40,661 bases of DNA from Bacillota bacterium (GCA_029224785.1 JAQXVF010000056.1:1-40661); one strand, 5' to 3'; shown: positions 8,194-20,040, counted from the stretch's first letter. Notes: generated by a model not told the origin, from the letters alone. Numbers and translations are program-made.

Positions 8194-10023
8194 ATGGCAT
8201 CACAGGAAAACATTCGCAATATTGCCATTATCGCCCACGTTGACCACGGCAAAACCACGCTGGTGGACGAAATGCTGAAGCAGGGCGGCATTTACCGGGA
8301 AAACCAGGCCACCGTGGAACGGGTCATGGACTCCGGCGATCTGGAGCGGGAGCGGGGCATCACCATTCTTGCCAAAAACACCTCCGTGCGCTACAAGGAT
8401 TATAAAATCAACATTGTGGACACCCCGGGCCACGCCGATTTCGGCGGCGAGGTGGAGCGGATCCTGAAAATGGTCAACGGCGTCATCCTGCTGGTGGATG
8501 CCGCCGAGGGTCCCATGCCCCAGACCCGCTTTGTGCTGCAGAAGGCCCTGGAGCTGGGCCACAAGGTCATCGTGGCCGTCAACAAGATCGACAAGCCCGA
8601 CGCCCGGATCCACGAGGTCATGGACGAGGTGCTGGAGCTGCTGCTGGATCTGGATGCCACCGACGAGCAGTTCAACTCCCCCACGGTCTTCTGCTCCGGC
8701 CGCCAGGGCACCGCATCCTACAGCCCCGATGAGCCGGGCACCGACCTGACCCCCCTGTTTGAGACCATCGTCAACTACATCGACCATCCCCAGGGAGACG
8801 AGACCGCTCCCCTGCAGCTTCTGGTCTCCTCCATTGACTACAATGAATATGTAGGCCGCATCGCCGTGGGCCGGGTGGAGCGGGGCACCATCCGGGTGAA
8901 CCAGGATGTGGTCATCTCCGACTACCATGATCCCTCCGTCCGGGACAAGGGCAAGGTGGTGGCCCTGTACACCTTCGAGGGCCTGACCAAGCAGCCGGTG
9001 CAGGAGGCAAAGGCCGGAGAGATCGTGGCGCTGTCCGGAATGTCCGACATCACCATCGGCCGGACCCTGTGCGCTCCCGACACGGTGGAGCCTCTGCCCT
9101 TCGTGAAGATCTCCGATCCCACCATCGAGATGACCTTCTCCGTCAACGATTCCCCCTTCGCCGGCAGGGACGGCAAGTACGTCACCTCCCGGAACCTGCG
9201 GGATCGGCTGGAGCGGGAGCTGCTGAAGGACGTTTCCCTCCATGTCACCGAGCAGGGCACCGATGCCTTCAATGTGGCAGGCCGGGGTGAGATGCACCTG
9301 TCCATCCTGATGGAGACCATGCGCCGGGAGGGCTACGAATTTGCCGTTTCCACTCCCAGAGTCCTGACCAAGGTCATCGACGGCGTGGTCTGTGAGCCGA
9401 TCGAGCGGATGGTGGCCGACGTGCCGGAAAACTGCACCGGTGCCGTCATCGAGAAAATGGGCCGCCGCAAGGGCGACCTGGTCAGCATGAACCCCATGGG
9501 CAGCCGCTTCCGTCTGGAGTTTCTGGTGCCCTCCCGGGGCCTGTTCGGCTACCGGAACGAGTTCCTCACCGACACCCGGGGCGAGGGCATCATGTCCTCC
9601 GTTCTGGATTCCTACGCCCCCATGAAGGGCGACATCGAGCGCCGGCTCACCGGCTCTCTGGTGGCCTTTGAGACCGGCGAGGCCTGCTCCTACGGTCTGT
9701 TCAATGCCCAGGAGCGGGGTTCCCTGTTCATCGGCGCCGGCACCCCGGTGTATGCCGGCATGGTGGTGGGCATCTGCAGCCGCAACGAGGATATGGAAGT
9801 CAACGTCTGCAAGAAAAAGCAGCTTACCAATATGCGTGCCGCCGGCTCCGACGAGGCTCTGCGGCTGGTGACCCCCAGAGTCTTCTCCCTGGAGCAGTGC
9901 CTGGAGTTCCTGGCGGATGACGAGATCCTGGAGTGCACTCCCAAGAATCTGCGGATCCGCAAACGGGAGCTGGACCATGCCGAGCGGAAGCGCCAGCTCA
10001 TGAAAAAGCGGTCCCAGGAGTGA
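8194..10023 (+). CDS. typA: Translational GTPase TypA/BipA
   Basis: A full-length 609-residue member of the EF-G-like GTPases that acts on the ribosome and in 50S assembly, mainly under stress and cold. Motifs: G1 AHVDHGKTT, switch I RERGITILAKN, G3 DTPGHADFGGE, G4 NKIDKPDARI. Domains II, III and V follow, then the BipA-specific C-terminus (RGLFGYRNEFLTDTRGEG and KKKQLTNMRAAGSDEALR). I start at 8194 (MASQEN) because AAGGAG is 7 bases upstream; an in-frame ATG at 8170 lacks a ribosome site. The stop TGA at 10021-10023 overlaps the GTG start of the next gene, so the two are probably translated as a coupled pair. Confidence 0.97.
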   Translation: MASQENIRNIAIIAHVDHGKTTLVDEMLKQGGIYRENQATVERVMDSGDLERERGITILAKNTSVRYKDYKINIVDTPGHADFGGEVERILKMVNGVILLVDAAEGPMPQTRFVLQKALELGHKVIVAVNKIDKPDARIHEVMDEVLELLLDLDATDEQFNSPTVFCSGRQGTASYSPDEPGTDLTPLFETIVNYIDHPQGDETAPLQLLVSSIDYNEYVGRIAVGRVERGTIRVNQDVVISDYHDPSVRDKGKVVALYTFEGLTKQPVQEAKAGEIVALSGMSDITIGRTLCAPDTVEPLPFVKISDPTIEMTFSVNDSPFAGRDGKYVTSRNLRDRLERELLKDVSLHVTEQGTDAFNVAGRGEMHLSILMETMRREGYEFAVSTPRVLTKVIDGVVCEPIERMVADVPENCTGAVIEKMGRRKGDLVSMNPMGSRFRLEFLVPSRGLFGYRNEFLTDTRGEGIMSSVLDSYAPMKGDIERRLTGSLVAFETGEACSYGLFNAQERGSLFIGAGTPVYAGMVVGICSRNEDMEVNVCKKKQLTNMRAAGSDEALRLVTPRVFSLEQCLEFLADDEILECTPKNLRIRKRELDHAERKRQLMKKRSQE

Positions 10024-10862
10024 GCGGCCGGGTTTTATCCATCCAGGACCTGTCCTGCGTGGGCAGGTGCAGCCTGACGGTTGCCCTGCCGGTGCTGTCG
10101 GCCATGGGTGTGGAATGCGCCGTGCTGCCTACGGCTGTGCTCTCCACCCACACCGGGTTTCCCGGTCCCCAATGCCTGGATCTGACGGACCGGCTGGCGG
10201 ATTTCTCTGCCCACTGGGCACAGCAGGGGATCTGCTTCGATGCCGTGGAGGTGGGGTATCTTTCCGATCCCGCCCAGGCCCGGCTCGTGGGAGACATTCT
10301 AAACCGGTTCGGCAAATTCGTCGTGCTGGACCCGGTCATGGGAGACAGCGGGCGGCTGTACCGGGGCATCTCCCCGGATCACCCGGAGGCTCTGAAGACT
10401 CTGTGCAAACAGGCGGACGTGCTGCTTCCCAATGTGACGGAGGCGGCGCTCCTGACCGGACTTCCCTATCGGCAGGAGCCGGAGGACGATTTTCTGCAGG
10501 AGCTGGCCCAGGGACTTCTGGCTCTGGGGCCGGATTCCGTGCTGATCACCGGAGTCCGCCGGGAGGACAAGGTGGGCTTTTTCGGCATAAGCCCGTCAGA
10601 TGGTTCCTTCTCTTTCTTCGAAGACTATGTTCCCCGGTCCCTTCACGGCACCGGAGACCTGTTCGCCGCCGCCTTCACCGGGGCATGGATGGCAGGCCGG
10701 TCCGTTCCGGAAGCAGGTGCCCTGGCTGCCCGGTTCGTCCGCCGCTGCGTATCCGCAACCGGGGCCGTCACCCCCTTCGGGGCGTCCTTTGAAGCAGTCC
10801 TTCCCTGGCTTTGGCAGCAGCTTTCCGGCCCGGAATCCCCGAAATCCTCAAAAAGTTGTTGA
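10020..10862 (+). CDS. Pyridoxal/pyridoxamine kinase (PdxY/PdxK family)
   Basis: A 280-residue ribokinase-fold protein. It should phosphorylate pyridoxal, pyridoxamine or pyridoxine with ATP to salvage vitamin B6. Start [20 protein letters not shown] fits the N-terminus of the family. Further signs are the substrate region [12 protein letters not shown], the DPVMGDSG motif, [11 protein letters not shown], and the anion-hole/catalytic Asp motif [13 protein letters not shown]. The start is GTG at 10020, overlapping the typA stop (GTGA); no ATG fits the family start. AGGAG directly precedes the GTG, closer than ideal, so translational coupling to typA is likely. The gene ends inside the rpmH promoter. 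Exact substrate preference cannot be read from sequence. Confidence 0.88.
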   Translation: MSGRVLSIQDLSCVGRCSLTVALPVLSAMGVECAVLPTAVLSTHTGFPGPQCLDLTDRLADFSAHWAQQGICFDAVEVGYLSDPAQARLVGDILNRFGKFVVLDPVMGDSGRLYRGISPDHPEALKTLCKQADVLLPNVTEAALLTGLPYRQEPEDDFLQELAQGLLALGPDSVLITGVRREDKVGFFGISPSDGSFSFFEDYVPRSLHGTGDLFAAAFTGAWMAGRSVPEAGALAARFVRRCVSATGAVTPFGASFEAVLPWLWQQLSGPESPKSSKSC

Positions 10863-10887
10863 CCCAAAGGCTTTTTTCGGTTATAAT
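10859..10887 (+). promoter_or_regulatory. Promoter of the rpmH-rnpA-yidD-yidC-jag cluster
   Basis: TTGACC (10859-10864) overlaps the stop codon of the kinase gene, then a 17-base spacer and a consensus TATAAT (10882-10887). It is about 95 bases before rpmH and is among the strongest promoters in the window, as expected for a ribosomal protein gene. Confidence 0.85.
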
Positions 10888-10981
10888 CCTTTATCATGAC
10901 CTTTTATGGTCATTTTCCATGCGTTGCTGCGGTTCTTCGGAGCTGTTGAGCATATGTGATTTCGACAGGAGGTGTTTTTTC

Positions 10982-11116
10982 ATGAAGCGTACCTATCAGC
11001 CCAGCAAGCGTCACCGTTCCAAGGTTCACGGTTTCCGCCAGAGAATGGCTACTTCCAACGGCCGCAAGGTGCTGGCCCGCCGCAGAGCAAAGGGCCGTCA
11101 GGTCCTGTCTGCCTGA
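10982..11116 (+). CDS. rpmH: 50S ribosomal protein L34
   Basis: A 44-residue very basic protein with the universal L34 pattern ([20 protein letters not shown], then [19 protein letters not shown]). L34 binds 23S rRNA in the large subunit. AGGAGG lies 9 bases upstream. As in nearly all bacteria, it is followed by rnpA, yidD and yidC. Confidence 0.98.
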   Translation: MKRTYQPSKRHRSKVHGFRQRMATSNGRKVLARRRAKGRQVLSA

Positions 11117-11167
11117 TTCGCAGAAGGAAGCGCAGTAAAATCGCCCGGAGCGAAAACGGGAGTCCAT

Positions 11168-11194
11168 GCGGGGCGAATGGAGCATTCGCCCCGC
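11168..11194 (+). terminator. GC-rich hairpin between rpmH and rnpA
   Basis: A perfect 12-base-pair stem (GCGGGGCGAATG, loop GAG) followed by ACCCTTTTA. The T-run is displaced and short, so it is more likely a partial terminator or 3' stabiliser that lets rpmH be expressed more than rnpA. Its arm shares GCGGGGCGA with the hairpin at 34208-34234. Confidence 0.55.
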
Positions 11195-11231
11195 ACCCTT
11201 TTATTCCGACGGAAACAGGAGGACTGCATCC

Positions 11232-11576
11232 ATGCGGTTTTCATCTTCTCTGAAACTCAATCATGTTTTCCGCCGGCTGTACCGGACTTCCGGTCATTGC
11301 AGCCGCGCTCTGGTTCTGTACGCCAGGCGCAACGGCACCGACACCAATCGGGTGGGCATTACCGTCAGCAAAAAGCTGGGGCATGCTGTGGTGCGCAACC
11401 GGGTCCGCCGACGGATCCGGGAGGTCTACCGGCTCAATGAAGAACAATTCGCCCAGGGATGGGATATCGTAATGGTAGCACGGAGCCGGGCCATCGGCTG
11501 CTCCTTTGACGAGCTGACAAAAAGCTGCCTGAAATTGGCGGCGGAGGCCGGCATTCTGCGGGAGGGATCCCGTTGA
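11232..11576 (+). CDS. rnpA: Ribonuclease P protein component
   Basis: A 114-residue basic protein, the normal RnpA length, that assists the RNase P RNA in cutting 5' leaders from pre-tRNA. The signature [13 protein letters not shown] (the RNR motif) and the preceding [12 protein letters not shown] are present. Start at 11232 ([17 protein letters not shown]) is set by AGGAGG 9 bases upstream; the longer frame from 11166 runs through the hairpin and is not used. Its stop TGA overlaps the TTG start of yidD. Confidence 0.96.
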   Translation: MRFSSSLKLNHVFRRLYRTSGHCSRALVLYARRNGTDTNRVGITVSKKLGHAVVRNRVRRRIREVYRLNEEQFAQGWDIVMVARSRAIGCSFDELTKSCLKLAAEAGILREGSR

Positions 11577-11785
11577 AAAGTCTGCTGCTTGCTCTGATCC
11601 GATTCTACCAGTCCGCCATCTCCCCCTATTTTCCTGCGCGCTGCCGCTTTCGTCCCACCTGCTCCGCCTACGCCTATGAGGCCATCCAAAAATACGGCGC
11701 CCGAAAGGGCGGGTATCTGGCCCTGCGCAGACTGCTGCGCTGCCACCCCTTTTCCCATGCGGATCCCTATGATCCCGTGCCGTAA
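11573..11785 (+). CDS. yidD: Membrane protein insertion efficiency factor YidD
   Basis: A 70-residue protein with the family pattern [19 protein letters not shown], then [11 protein letters not shown] and [15 protein letters not shown], including the conserved Cys residues. It is a small membrane-associated helper of YidC-dependent insertion. The start is TTG at 11573, overlapping the rnpA stop, with GGAGGG nearby, so translation is coupled. yidC follows after 30 bases. Confidence 0.95.
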   Translation: MKSLLLALIRFYQSAISPYFPARCRFRPTCSAYAYEAIQKYGARKGGYLALRRLLRCHPFSHADPYDPVP

Positions 11786-11815
11786 TGCCAACCTACATTC
11801 TAAGGAGGAATGTCC

Positions 11816-13054
11816 ATGTTTCTGGCTTTTCATCTGAGTGACATTGTTACGATCCCCTTCGGATACATTTTGTCCTTCCTGTATCAGGTCACCTCCAACT
11901 ACGGTGTCGCCCTGATCCTCTTCACCATCATCGTGAAGCTGGTCCTCCTGCCCGCCAGCGCCAAGGGCAAGAAAAACATGATGAAGATGTCCCGCCTCAG
12001 CCCCCTGCTGAAGAAGATCCAGGACCGCTATCCCGACGATCAGATGAAGCAGCAGCAGGCTATGAATGACCTGTACAAGCGGGAAGGCGTTTCCATGACC
12101 GGCGGCTGCCTGTGGAGCATGCTGCCCCTGCTGATCCTGTTCCCCCTGTACGCCGTGGTGCGTCAGCCCATCACCTATATGCTCCACGAGACCGCCGAGG
12201 TGGCTGCCGAAATCGTGAATGCCATCTCAGGCGCCGCCCCGGGGCTGCTGGGCAAGAACGCCTACTACCATCAGATGGCGGCTGCCAGCCGCATCCCCGA
12301 GTTTGCGGAGGCCATTAAGGCCGCCGTGCCCAATGTGGCGGAGAGCACCCTGCAGGGCGTGAACTTCAGCTTCTTTGGGATCGACCTGGGCTCCATCCCC
12401 TCCTACAATATCTTTGCATGGGACAAGTATGACTGGGCCCACATCGGCGCCTTCCTGCTGCCCTGCGTGTCCGCAGGCATCCAGGTGCTGTCCATGGTCA
12501 TCATGAACAAGCTCAATGCCTCCGTGGTCACCGACGAGCGGGGCATCCAGGACGCGGAAGCCGCCAAGGCCACGCAGAACGCCCAGGGCGGCAAGACGAT
12601 GATGTACATGATGCCCCTGATGTCCCTGTTCATCGGCTTCACCATCCCCGCAGCCCTGAGCCTGTACTGGATCGCCCAGGGCGTGGTGGGCATTGTTCAG
12701 GATGCCATCCTGACCGTGCACTACCGGAAGATCTATGACGAAGAGGATGCCGTCCGCATGAAGCGGGCCATGGAGTTGGACCAGATCGAAGCCGAGAAGG
12801 AGCGCATCCGGGCAGAGCGCCGGGCTGCCAACCCCGACGGCATCACCGAGAACACCAGCAAGAAGAAGATCCAGAAACAGCAGCAGCAGGCGGAGGAAGC
12901 CGCCAAGGCCGCTGCTGCCAAAGCATACGCCGCCAGGAAAGGCATCCAGGAAGAGGACGGAGAGGAGAACACCGCCCTGTCCGGCATTCCCGACCGTCCC
13001 TTCTGCAAGGGCCGTGCCTATGATCCCAACCGCTACAAGCGCCCGGAGGAATAA
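11816..13054 (+). CDS. yidC: Membrane protein insertase YidC/OxaA
   Basis: About 412 residues. It inserts proteins into the membrane with or without SecYEG. This is the Gram-positive type: no large periplasmic domain, an N-terminal segment FGYILSFLYQVTSNYGVALI, the hydrophilic groove helix FTIIVKLVLLPASAKGKKN, a coiled cytoplasmic loop, then LLILFPLYAVV, and later helices ending in AALSLYWIAQGVVGIVQDAI. The Firmicute groove residue is usually Arg and seems to be Lys here. The long basic C-terminal tail is rich in Lys, Arg, Gln and Ala and may touch ribosomes. I choose ATG 11816 over 11810 because AGGAGG is 7 bases upstream of it and only 1 from the first. Confidence 0.95.
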   Translation: MFLAFHLSDIVTIPFGYILSFLYQVTSNYGVALILFTIIVKLVLLPASAKGKKNMMKMSRLSPLLKKIQDRYPDDQMKQQQAMNDLYKREGVSMTGGCLWSMLPLLILFPLYAVVRQPITYMLHETAEVAAEIVNAISGAAPGLLGKNAYYHQMAAASRIPEFAEAIKAAVPNVAESTLQGVNFSFFGIDLGSIPSYNIFAWDKYDWAHIGAFLLPCVSAGIQVLSMVIMNKLNASVVTDERGIQDAEAAKATQNAQGGKTMMYMMPLMSLFIGFTIPAALSLYWIAQGVVGIVQDAILTVHYRKIYDEEDAVRMKRAMELDQIEAEKERIRAERRAANPDGITENTSKKKIQKQQQQAEEAAKAAAAKAYAARKGIQEEDGEENTALSGIPDRPFCKGRAYDPNRYKRPEE

Positions 13055-13057
13055 GCT

Positions 13058-13969
13058 ATGGAAAAGAGTATTGTAACTACCGGCAAGACCATCGATTTAG
13101 CCATTGAGGCCGCCCTGGCCCAGTTGGGTCTGGACCGCGACAGCGTTCAGGTTCAGGTCCTGGCTCAGGCTAAGTCCGGCTTTCTGGGCTTCGGCGCCCA
13201 GCCGGCCAAGGTCCAGGTGACCTACGAGGTCCCCGATCCCATCCCCGAGGCACCCAAGGCGCCTCAGGCTCCCAAAGCCGCCCTGTCCTCTGCCTCCCGT
13301 TCCAAGCCCAAATCCAAGCCCGTTATGCCCAGGGAGGAGGCTCCGAAAACGGAGGAACCCCCTCAGGCGCCCAAAGCGCCTCAGCCTCCCAAGGCTCCGG
13401 AAACCCCCAAGGCTCCGAAAGCCCCCCGGGAGCCGAAGGCCCCCAGAGAGCAGAAGCAGCCCCGGGAGCGCACTTCCGCTCCTGCCGAGCCCAAGCAGTA
13501 TGCTCCCGCTGAGCCGGGCAGCCTGGAGGAGAAGATTGAGATCTTCCTGAAGGGCCTGCTGGAGAACATGGGTTCCGACGCAGTCCCCCATGCCTGGAAG
13601 GCCGACAAGGAGACCTACCGGGTGGACCTCACCGGATCGGATCTGGGCTTCCTCATCGGCCACAGAGGCGACACTCTGGATGCCATTCAGCATCTGGCCA
13701 ACTACGCCGTGGGCCGCACCACGGAGGAGCACATCCGTATCTGCGTGGACGCGGAGAACTACCGCATGAAGCGGGAGGAGGGTCTGCGCCGCTATGCCCG
13801 GAAGAAGGCCATGCAGGTGCTGAAGGCCCGCCGCCGCACCACCCTGGAGCCCATGAACGCCTACGAGCGCCATGTGATCCACGCCACATTGCAGGATATG
13901 GAAAACATCACCACGCACTCCACCGGCACCGAGCCCAACCGCCGTGTGGTCATCGAGTACGTCCGCTGA
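13058..13969 (+). CDS. jag: Jag/KhpB-type RNA-binding protein
   Basis: A 303-residue protein. The N-terminal Jag_N domain (residues about 3-55, SGFLGFGAQPAKVQV) is followed by a linker of about 90 residues dominated by repeats of the type PKAPxxPKAP and PREPKAPRE, then a KH domain (GFLIGHRGDTLDAIQHLANY) and an R3H domain (RRTTLEPMNAYERHVIHATL). Jag/KhpB binds RNA and affects cell division and envelope growth in Firmicutes. It lies 3 bases after yidC with GGAGG overlapping the yidC end, the usual operon order. The linker is unusually long and Pro/Lys-rich, probably disordered. Confidence 0.93.
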   Translation: MEKSIVTTGKTIDLAIEAALAQLGLDRDSVQVQVLAQAKSGFLGFGAQPAKVQVTYEVPDPIPEAPKAPQAPKAALSSASRSKPKSKPVMPREEAPKTEEPPQAPKAPQPPKAPETPKAPKAPREPKAPREQKQPRERTSAPAEPKQYAPAEPGSLEEKIEIFLKGLLENMGSDAVPHAWKADKETYRVDLTGSDLGFLIGHRGDTLDAIQHLANYAVGRTTEEHIRICVDAENYRMKREEGLRRYARKKAMQVLKARRRTTLEPMNAYERHVIHATLQDMENITTHSTGTEPNRRVVIEYVR

Positions 13970-13988
13970 TCCCGCCAAACATACGGAT

Positions 13989-14024
13989 AACCCCTGGTGT
14001 GAAGCCTCACACCAGGGGTTTTTG
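13989..14024 (+). terminator. Terminator of the rpmH-jag cluster
   Basis: A perfect 14-base-pair stem (AACCCCTGGTGTGA, loop AGCC) is followed by TTTTTG after the closing GG. It lies 20 bases after the jag stop and is a strong intrinsic terminator. Confidence 0.92.
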
Positions 14025-14030
14025 TATGCC

Positions 14031-14070
14031 GAAAAAGGAAGTCCCCGGAGGCAGGTTCGCCGTCCGGGGA
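14031..14070 (-). terminator. Possible terminator of pyrG
   Basis: On the minus strand TCCCCGGA (14070-14063) pairs with TCCGGGGA (14049-14042) across a 13-base loop, followed by CTTCCTTTTTCGG. Position 40 bases after the pyrG stop fits. The T-tract is displaced, so this is a modest candidate. Confidence 0.5.
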
Positions 14071-14111
14071 AATCGGATGGAGTCTGAGAAAAGCGAGCGG
14101 CGATCCCGGTC

Positions 14112-15803
<1,692 letters not shown>

Positions 15804-16391
15804 TTATCCCATATCATAGGCCCGGATGATGTTCTCCGCCATCTCCCTGCGGGAGACACGCAAATCCATGGCCTGTTTTTCAATAAAGTAGTGAGCCTCC
15901 TGCTCGGTCATCTTCATGCGCTCGATGAGCAGCCACTTGGCCCGGTTCACCGTGCGGATGTCCATCATCTTCTCCTGCAGGGCATGGTTCTGCCGTTCCA
16001 GCCGCATAAGCTTTTCCCGCATGGCGGTCAGCAGCTTCACGGCTCCGTAGAAACCCTGGCGGGACACCGGTTTTGCCAGGGTCAGGACGCCTTCGTCCTC
16101 CACCTTGGCGCACACCTGCTCGAACACCTCTCCGGGCACCACCAGCAGCACCCCGGCGTTGGTATCCGCCAGATCCAGGGCAAGCTGTGTGCCGAATTCC
16201 TCCCGCAGAGGGGCGTTGATGATCACCAGATCCTCCGGCGTTTCCAGCATCCGCCGCCGGGCAAGGCCGGCGGTCTCCGCACGGAAGGAGATCTCATAGT
16301 CGCCTTTTGGCAGGATCTCCGTGATGAATCCGCAGATCTTGTCGTTGGCACCGGCAACAAGAATGCGGTATGGATTTTTCCCTGCTGCCAT
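15804..16391 (-). CDS. ANTAR-domain response regulator (RNA-binding antiterminator)
   Basis: A 195-residue protein. Residues about 8-120 have a receiver-like fold (YRILVAGANDKICGFITEIL), but the expected phospho-acceptor Asp at the end of strand 3 seems to be replaced (DLVIINAPL has Asn there), while the Lys of TLAKPVS is kept; the receiver is probably degenerate. A coiled helix (REKLMRLERQNHALQEKMMD) leads into the ANTAR domain, VNRAKWLLIERMKMTEQEAH and then FIEKQAMDLRVSRREMAENI. ANTAR proteins bind paired RNA hairpins with six-base loops and stop terminator formation. The gene begins 12 bases after glnA with its own GAGGTGAG site, so both form an operon; nitrogen genes next door are probable targets. 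A signal input other than phosphorylation is an open question. Confidence 0.88.
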   Translation of the reverse strand: MAAGKNPYRILVAGANDKICGFITEILPKGDYEISFRAETAGLARRRMLETPEDLVIINAPLREEFGTQLALDLADTNAGVLLVVPGEVFEQVCAKVEDEGVLTLAKPVSRQGFYGAVKLLTAMREKLMRLERQNHALQEKMMDIRTVNRAKWLLIERMKMTEQEAHYFIEKQAMDLRVSRREMAENIIRAYDMG

Positions 16392-16403
16392 GCTCTCACC
16401 TCG

Positions 16404-17600
16404 TTACGGCCTCATGCCCTCCGGCAGCACATCCCGGAGAAATTGGCTGTTTTTCGCCAGGGCCCAGGCTTCTTCCAGACTGGCGGGAAGCCGGTCCAGT
16501 CCGGCTGTCACGCTTTCCTCCGCCGTATACAGGTTGATGTTCAGGGGTTCGGGAGGGGTCAGTCCCCTGCGGATGCCGTCCAGTCCCGCATGGATCAGCA
16601 GGGCGTACACCAGGTAGGGGTTTGCCATGGGATCCGGGGAGCGAAGCTCCATCCTCCGGTACTCTCCCCGGGCCGCCGGGATCCGGATGAGCTGGGACCG
16701 GTTTTCCGGAGACCAGGTCACATACCGGGGGGCCTTCTTCTCCCCCAACCGGAGGTAGGACGCCTCGCAGGGGTTTAAGTACCAGGTCATCTCCCGGATG
16801 TGGGCCAGTACGCCGGCCATAAAGGCAGACATCACATCCTCTCCGGAGTCGGCCTTGACGGACAGGTTGATGTGCATACCGCTGCCCGCTTCTCCGGGGA
16901 TGGGCTTAGGGGTAAAATCCGCATACAGGCCGCTGCCTGCCGCCACCGCCTTCACCACGGACAGGAAGTGCATGGCGTTGTCCGCCGCGGTGAGGGCATC
17001 GCTGTACCGGAAGTCGATCTCATTCTGACCCGGTCCCTCCTCGTGGTGGGAGCTTTCCGGAGAAATGCCCATGCTCTCCAGGGTCAGGCAGATCTCCCGG
17101 CGGACATTCTCCCCCTTGTCCTCGGGGGCAACATCCATATACCCTGCCCGGTCGAAGGGCTCCCGGGTGGAGTCTCCGTTTTCGTCGGTTTTGAACAGAT
17201 AGAACTCAAATTCCGCGCCGAACTGCACGGTGATCCCCTGCTCCCGGGCCTTTTTCACGGCGCTTTCCAGCAAAAAGCGGCTGTCCAGCCGGAATGGGGT
17301 GCCGTCCGGATGACGGATCCGGCAGAACATCCGCACCACCTTCCCCCGGGAGGGCCGCCAGGGAAGCACAGACAACGTAGAGGGAATCGGGAATAAAAAC
17401 AGGTCTGACGCCACCACATCACCGAAGCCGGCGATGGCAGAGGCGTCAAAGGAAATCCCCTGGGAGAAGGCCCGCTTCAGCTCCTGGGGCATAATGGATA
17501 TATTCTTCTGCTTTCCGGTGACGTCGCAGAAGGCAAGGCGGATGAACTTCACATCCTCCTGCTCCACATAATCAAAGACATCCTGCTCGGTGTACAGCAT
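16404..17600 (-). CDS. glnA: Glutamine synthetase, type I family (short form)
   Basis: 398 residues. It should join ammonia to glutamate using ATP. Visible are the N-terminal beta-grasp (FIRLAFCDVTGKQKNISIMP) and catalytic motifs: metal ligands in GAEFEFYLF and HHEEGPGQNEIDF, ATP/His motif GSGMHINLS, substrate/ATP Arg motif NRSQLIRIPAARGEYRRMEL and DPMANPYLVYALL. It ends at LRDVLPEGMRP, where usual type I enzymes (about 440-470 residues) go on for about 40 more; the stop is followed at once by the ANTAR gene with no remnant of the missing tail. The active-site residues are kept, so it is likely functional, though a GS-like enzyme with another amine substrate is possible. It is preceded by a promoter and a T-tract hairpin, and is divergent from glnN. 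Confidence 0.9.
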   Translation of the reverse strand: MLYTEQDVFDYVEQEDVKFIRLAFCDVTGKQKNISIMPQELKRAFSQGISFDASAIAGFGDVVASDLFLFPIPSTLSVLPWRPSRGKVVRMFCRIRHPDGTPFRLDSRFLLESAVKKAREQGITVQFGAEFEFYLFKTDENGDSTREPFDRAGYMDVAPEDKGENVRREICLTLESMGISPESSHHEEGPGQNEIDFRYSDALTAADNAMHFLSVVKAVAAGSGLYADFTPKPIPGEAGSGMHINLSVKADSGEDVMSAFMAGVLAHIREMTWYLNPCEASYLRLGEKKAPRYVTWSPENRSQLIRIPAARGEYRRMELRSPDPMANPYLVYALLIHAGLDGIRRGLTPPEPLNINLYTAEESVTAGLDRLPASLEEAWALAKNSQFLRDVLPEGMRP

Positions 17601-17614
17601 GGCGGCATCTCCTT

Positions 17615-17664
17615 AAAAGAAAAAGAGGCGGTCTACACGAAAAACTTTTTTCATGGAAACGCCT
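17615..17664 (-). promoter_or_regulatory. Attenuator hairpin in the glnA leader
   Basis: On the minus strand AGGCG (17664-17660) pairs with CGCCT (17630-17626), continued by an interrupted A/U-rich stem (CATGAAAAA with TTTTTCGTG), then CTTTTTCTTTT that runs into the AAGGAG ribosome site. This is an intrinsic terminator between promoter and gene. A small upstream hairpin CTTTG-TAAA-CAAAG (17676-17663) shares its last two bases with the terminator arm and could compete with it. I do not see a clear six-base A-N-N-G-N-N loop here, so ANTAR control is unproven for this leader. Confidence 0.65.
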
Positions 17665-17678
17665 TTGTTTACAAAGAG

Positions 17679-17708
17679 ATTATACTATCCGCCCGGCGGC
17701 TGTGTCAA
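17679..17708 (-). promoter_or_regulatory. Promoter of glnA
   Basis: Minus strand TTGACA (17708-17703), an 18-base spacer and a consensus TATAAT (17684-17679), about 80 bases before glnA. The spacer holds GCCGCCGGGCGG. The stretch 17709-17800 between this and the divergent glnN promoter is AT-rich and shows no gene. Confidence 0.85.
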
Positions 17709-17804
17709 TCTTTTTTCTTTGGAAAAATGCAACAAAGCTGCACCGAATTTGCAAAGTATCCCATGTATCATTTCAACAATCCTGATTCTTGCAGGAAAAA
17801 TTGG

Positions 17805-17836
17805 TTGACATTGCAAAAACTTGGGTGTAATATACT
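17805..17836 (+). promoter_or_regulatory. Promoter of glnN
   Basis: TTGACA (17805-17810) is followed after 17 bases by TAATAT (17828-17833), overlapped by TATACT (17831-17836, spacer 20). Transcription should begin near 17840, giving a leader of about 100 bases that contains the ANTAR-type hairpin and a terminator. Confidence 0.75.
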
Positions 17837-17866
17837 GGCATAGCCCCCCGCGAAATATTGTGTACG

Positions 17867-17920
17867 AAAGCGACAAGGACGTCGTTTGCGGATCACCGCG
17901 AACGCTCCCTGTCGCTTTTT
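17867..17920 (+). promoter_or_regulatory. Terminator with overlapping ANTAR-type hairpin in the glnN leader
   Basis: AAAGCGACA (17867-17875) pairs with TGTCGCTTT (17910-17918); an inner stem CGTTTGCGG/CCGCGAACG (17883-17891, 17896-17904) extends it, and TTTTTATT follows: an intrinsic terminator 25 bases before the glnN start. Overlapping its left arm, AGCGAC (17869-17874) can instead pair with GTCGTT (17881-17886) around the six-base loop AAGGAC, which has A at position 1 and G at position 4, the form known for ANTAR target hairpins. The two folds exclude each other. A clear first hairpin of the usual pair was not found in 17840-17866. Confidence 0.7.
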
Positions 17921-17943
17921 ATTATGTTAAAGGAGAAATCAGT

Positions 17944-20031
<2,088 letters not shown>

Positions 20032-20040
20032 AAGAAGGAT

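Noticed and set aside
17615-17676. ANTAR target in the glnA leader
   Set aside because: The upstream hairpin can be drawn with loop GTAAAC, but this lacks A at position 1 and G at position 4.
17821-17943. N-terminal extension of glnN
   Set aside because: It would cross the promoter -10, the terminator hairpin and T-tract; the family start and ribosome site fit 17944.
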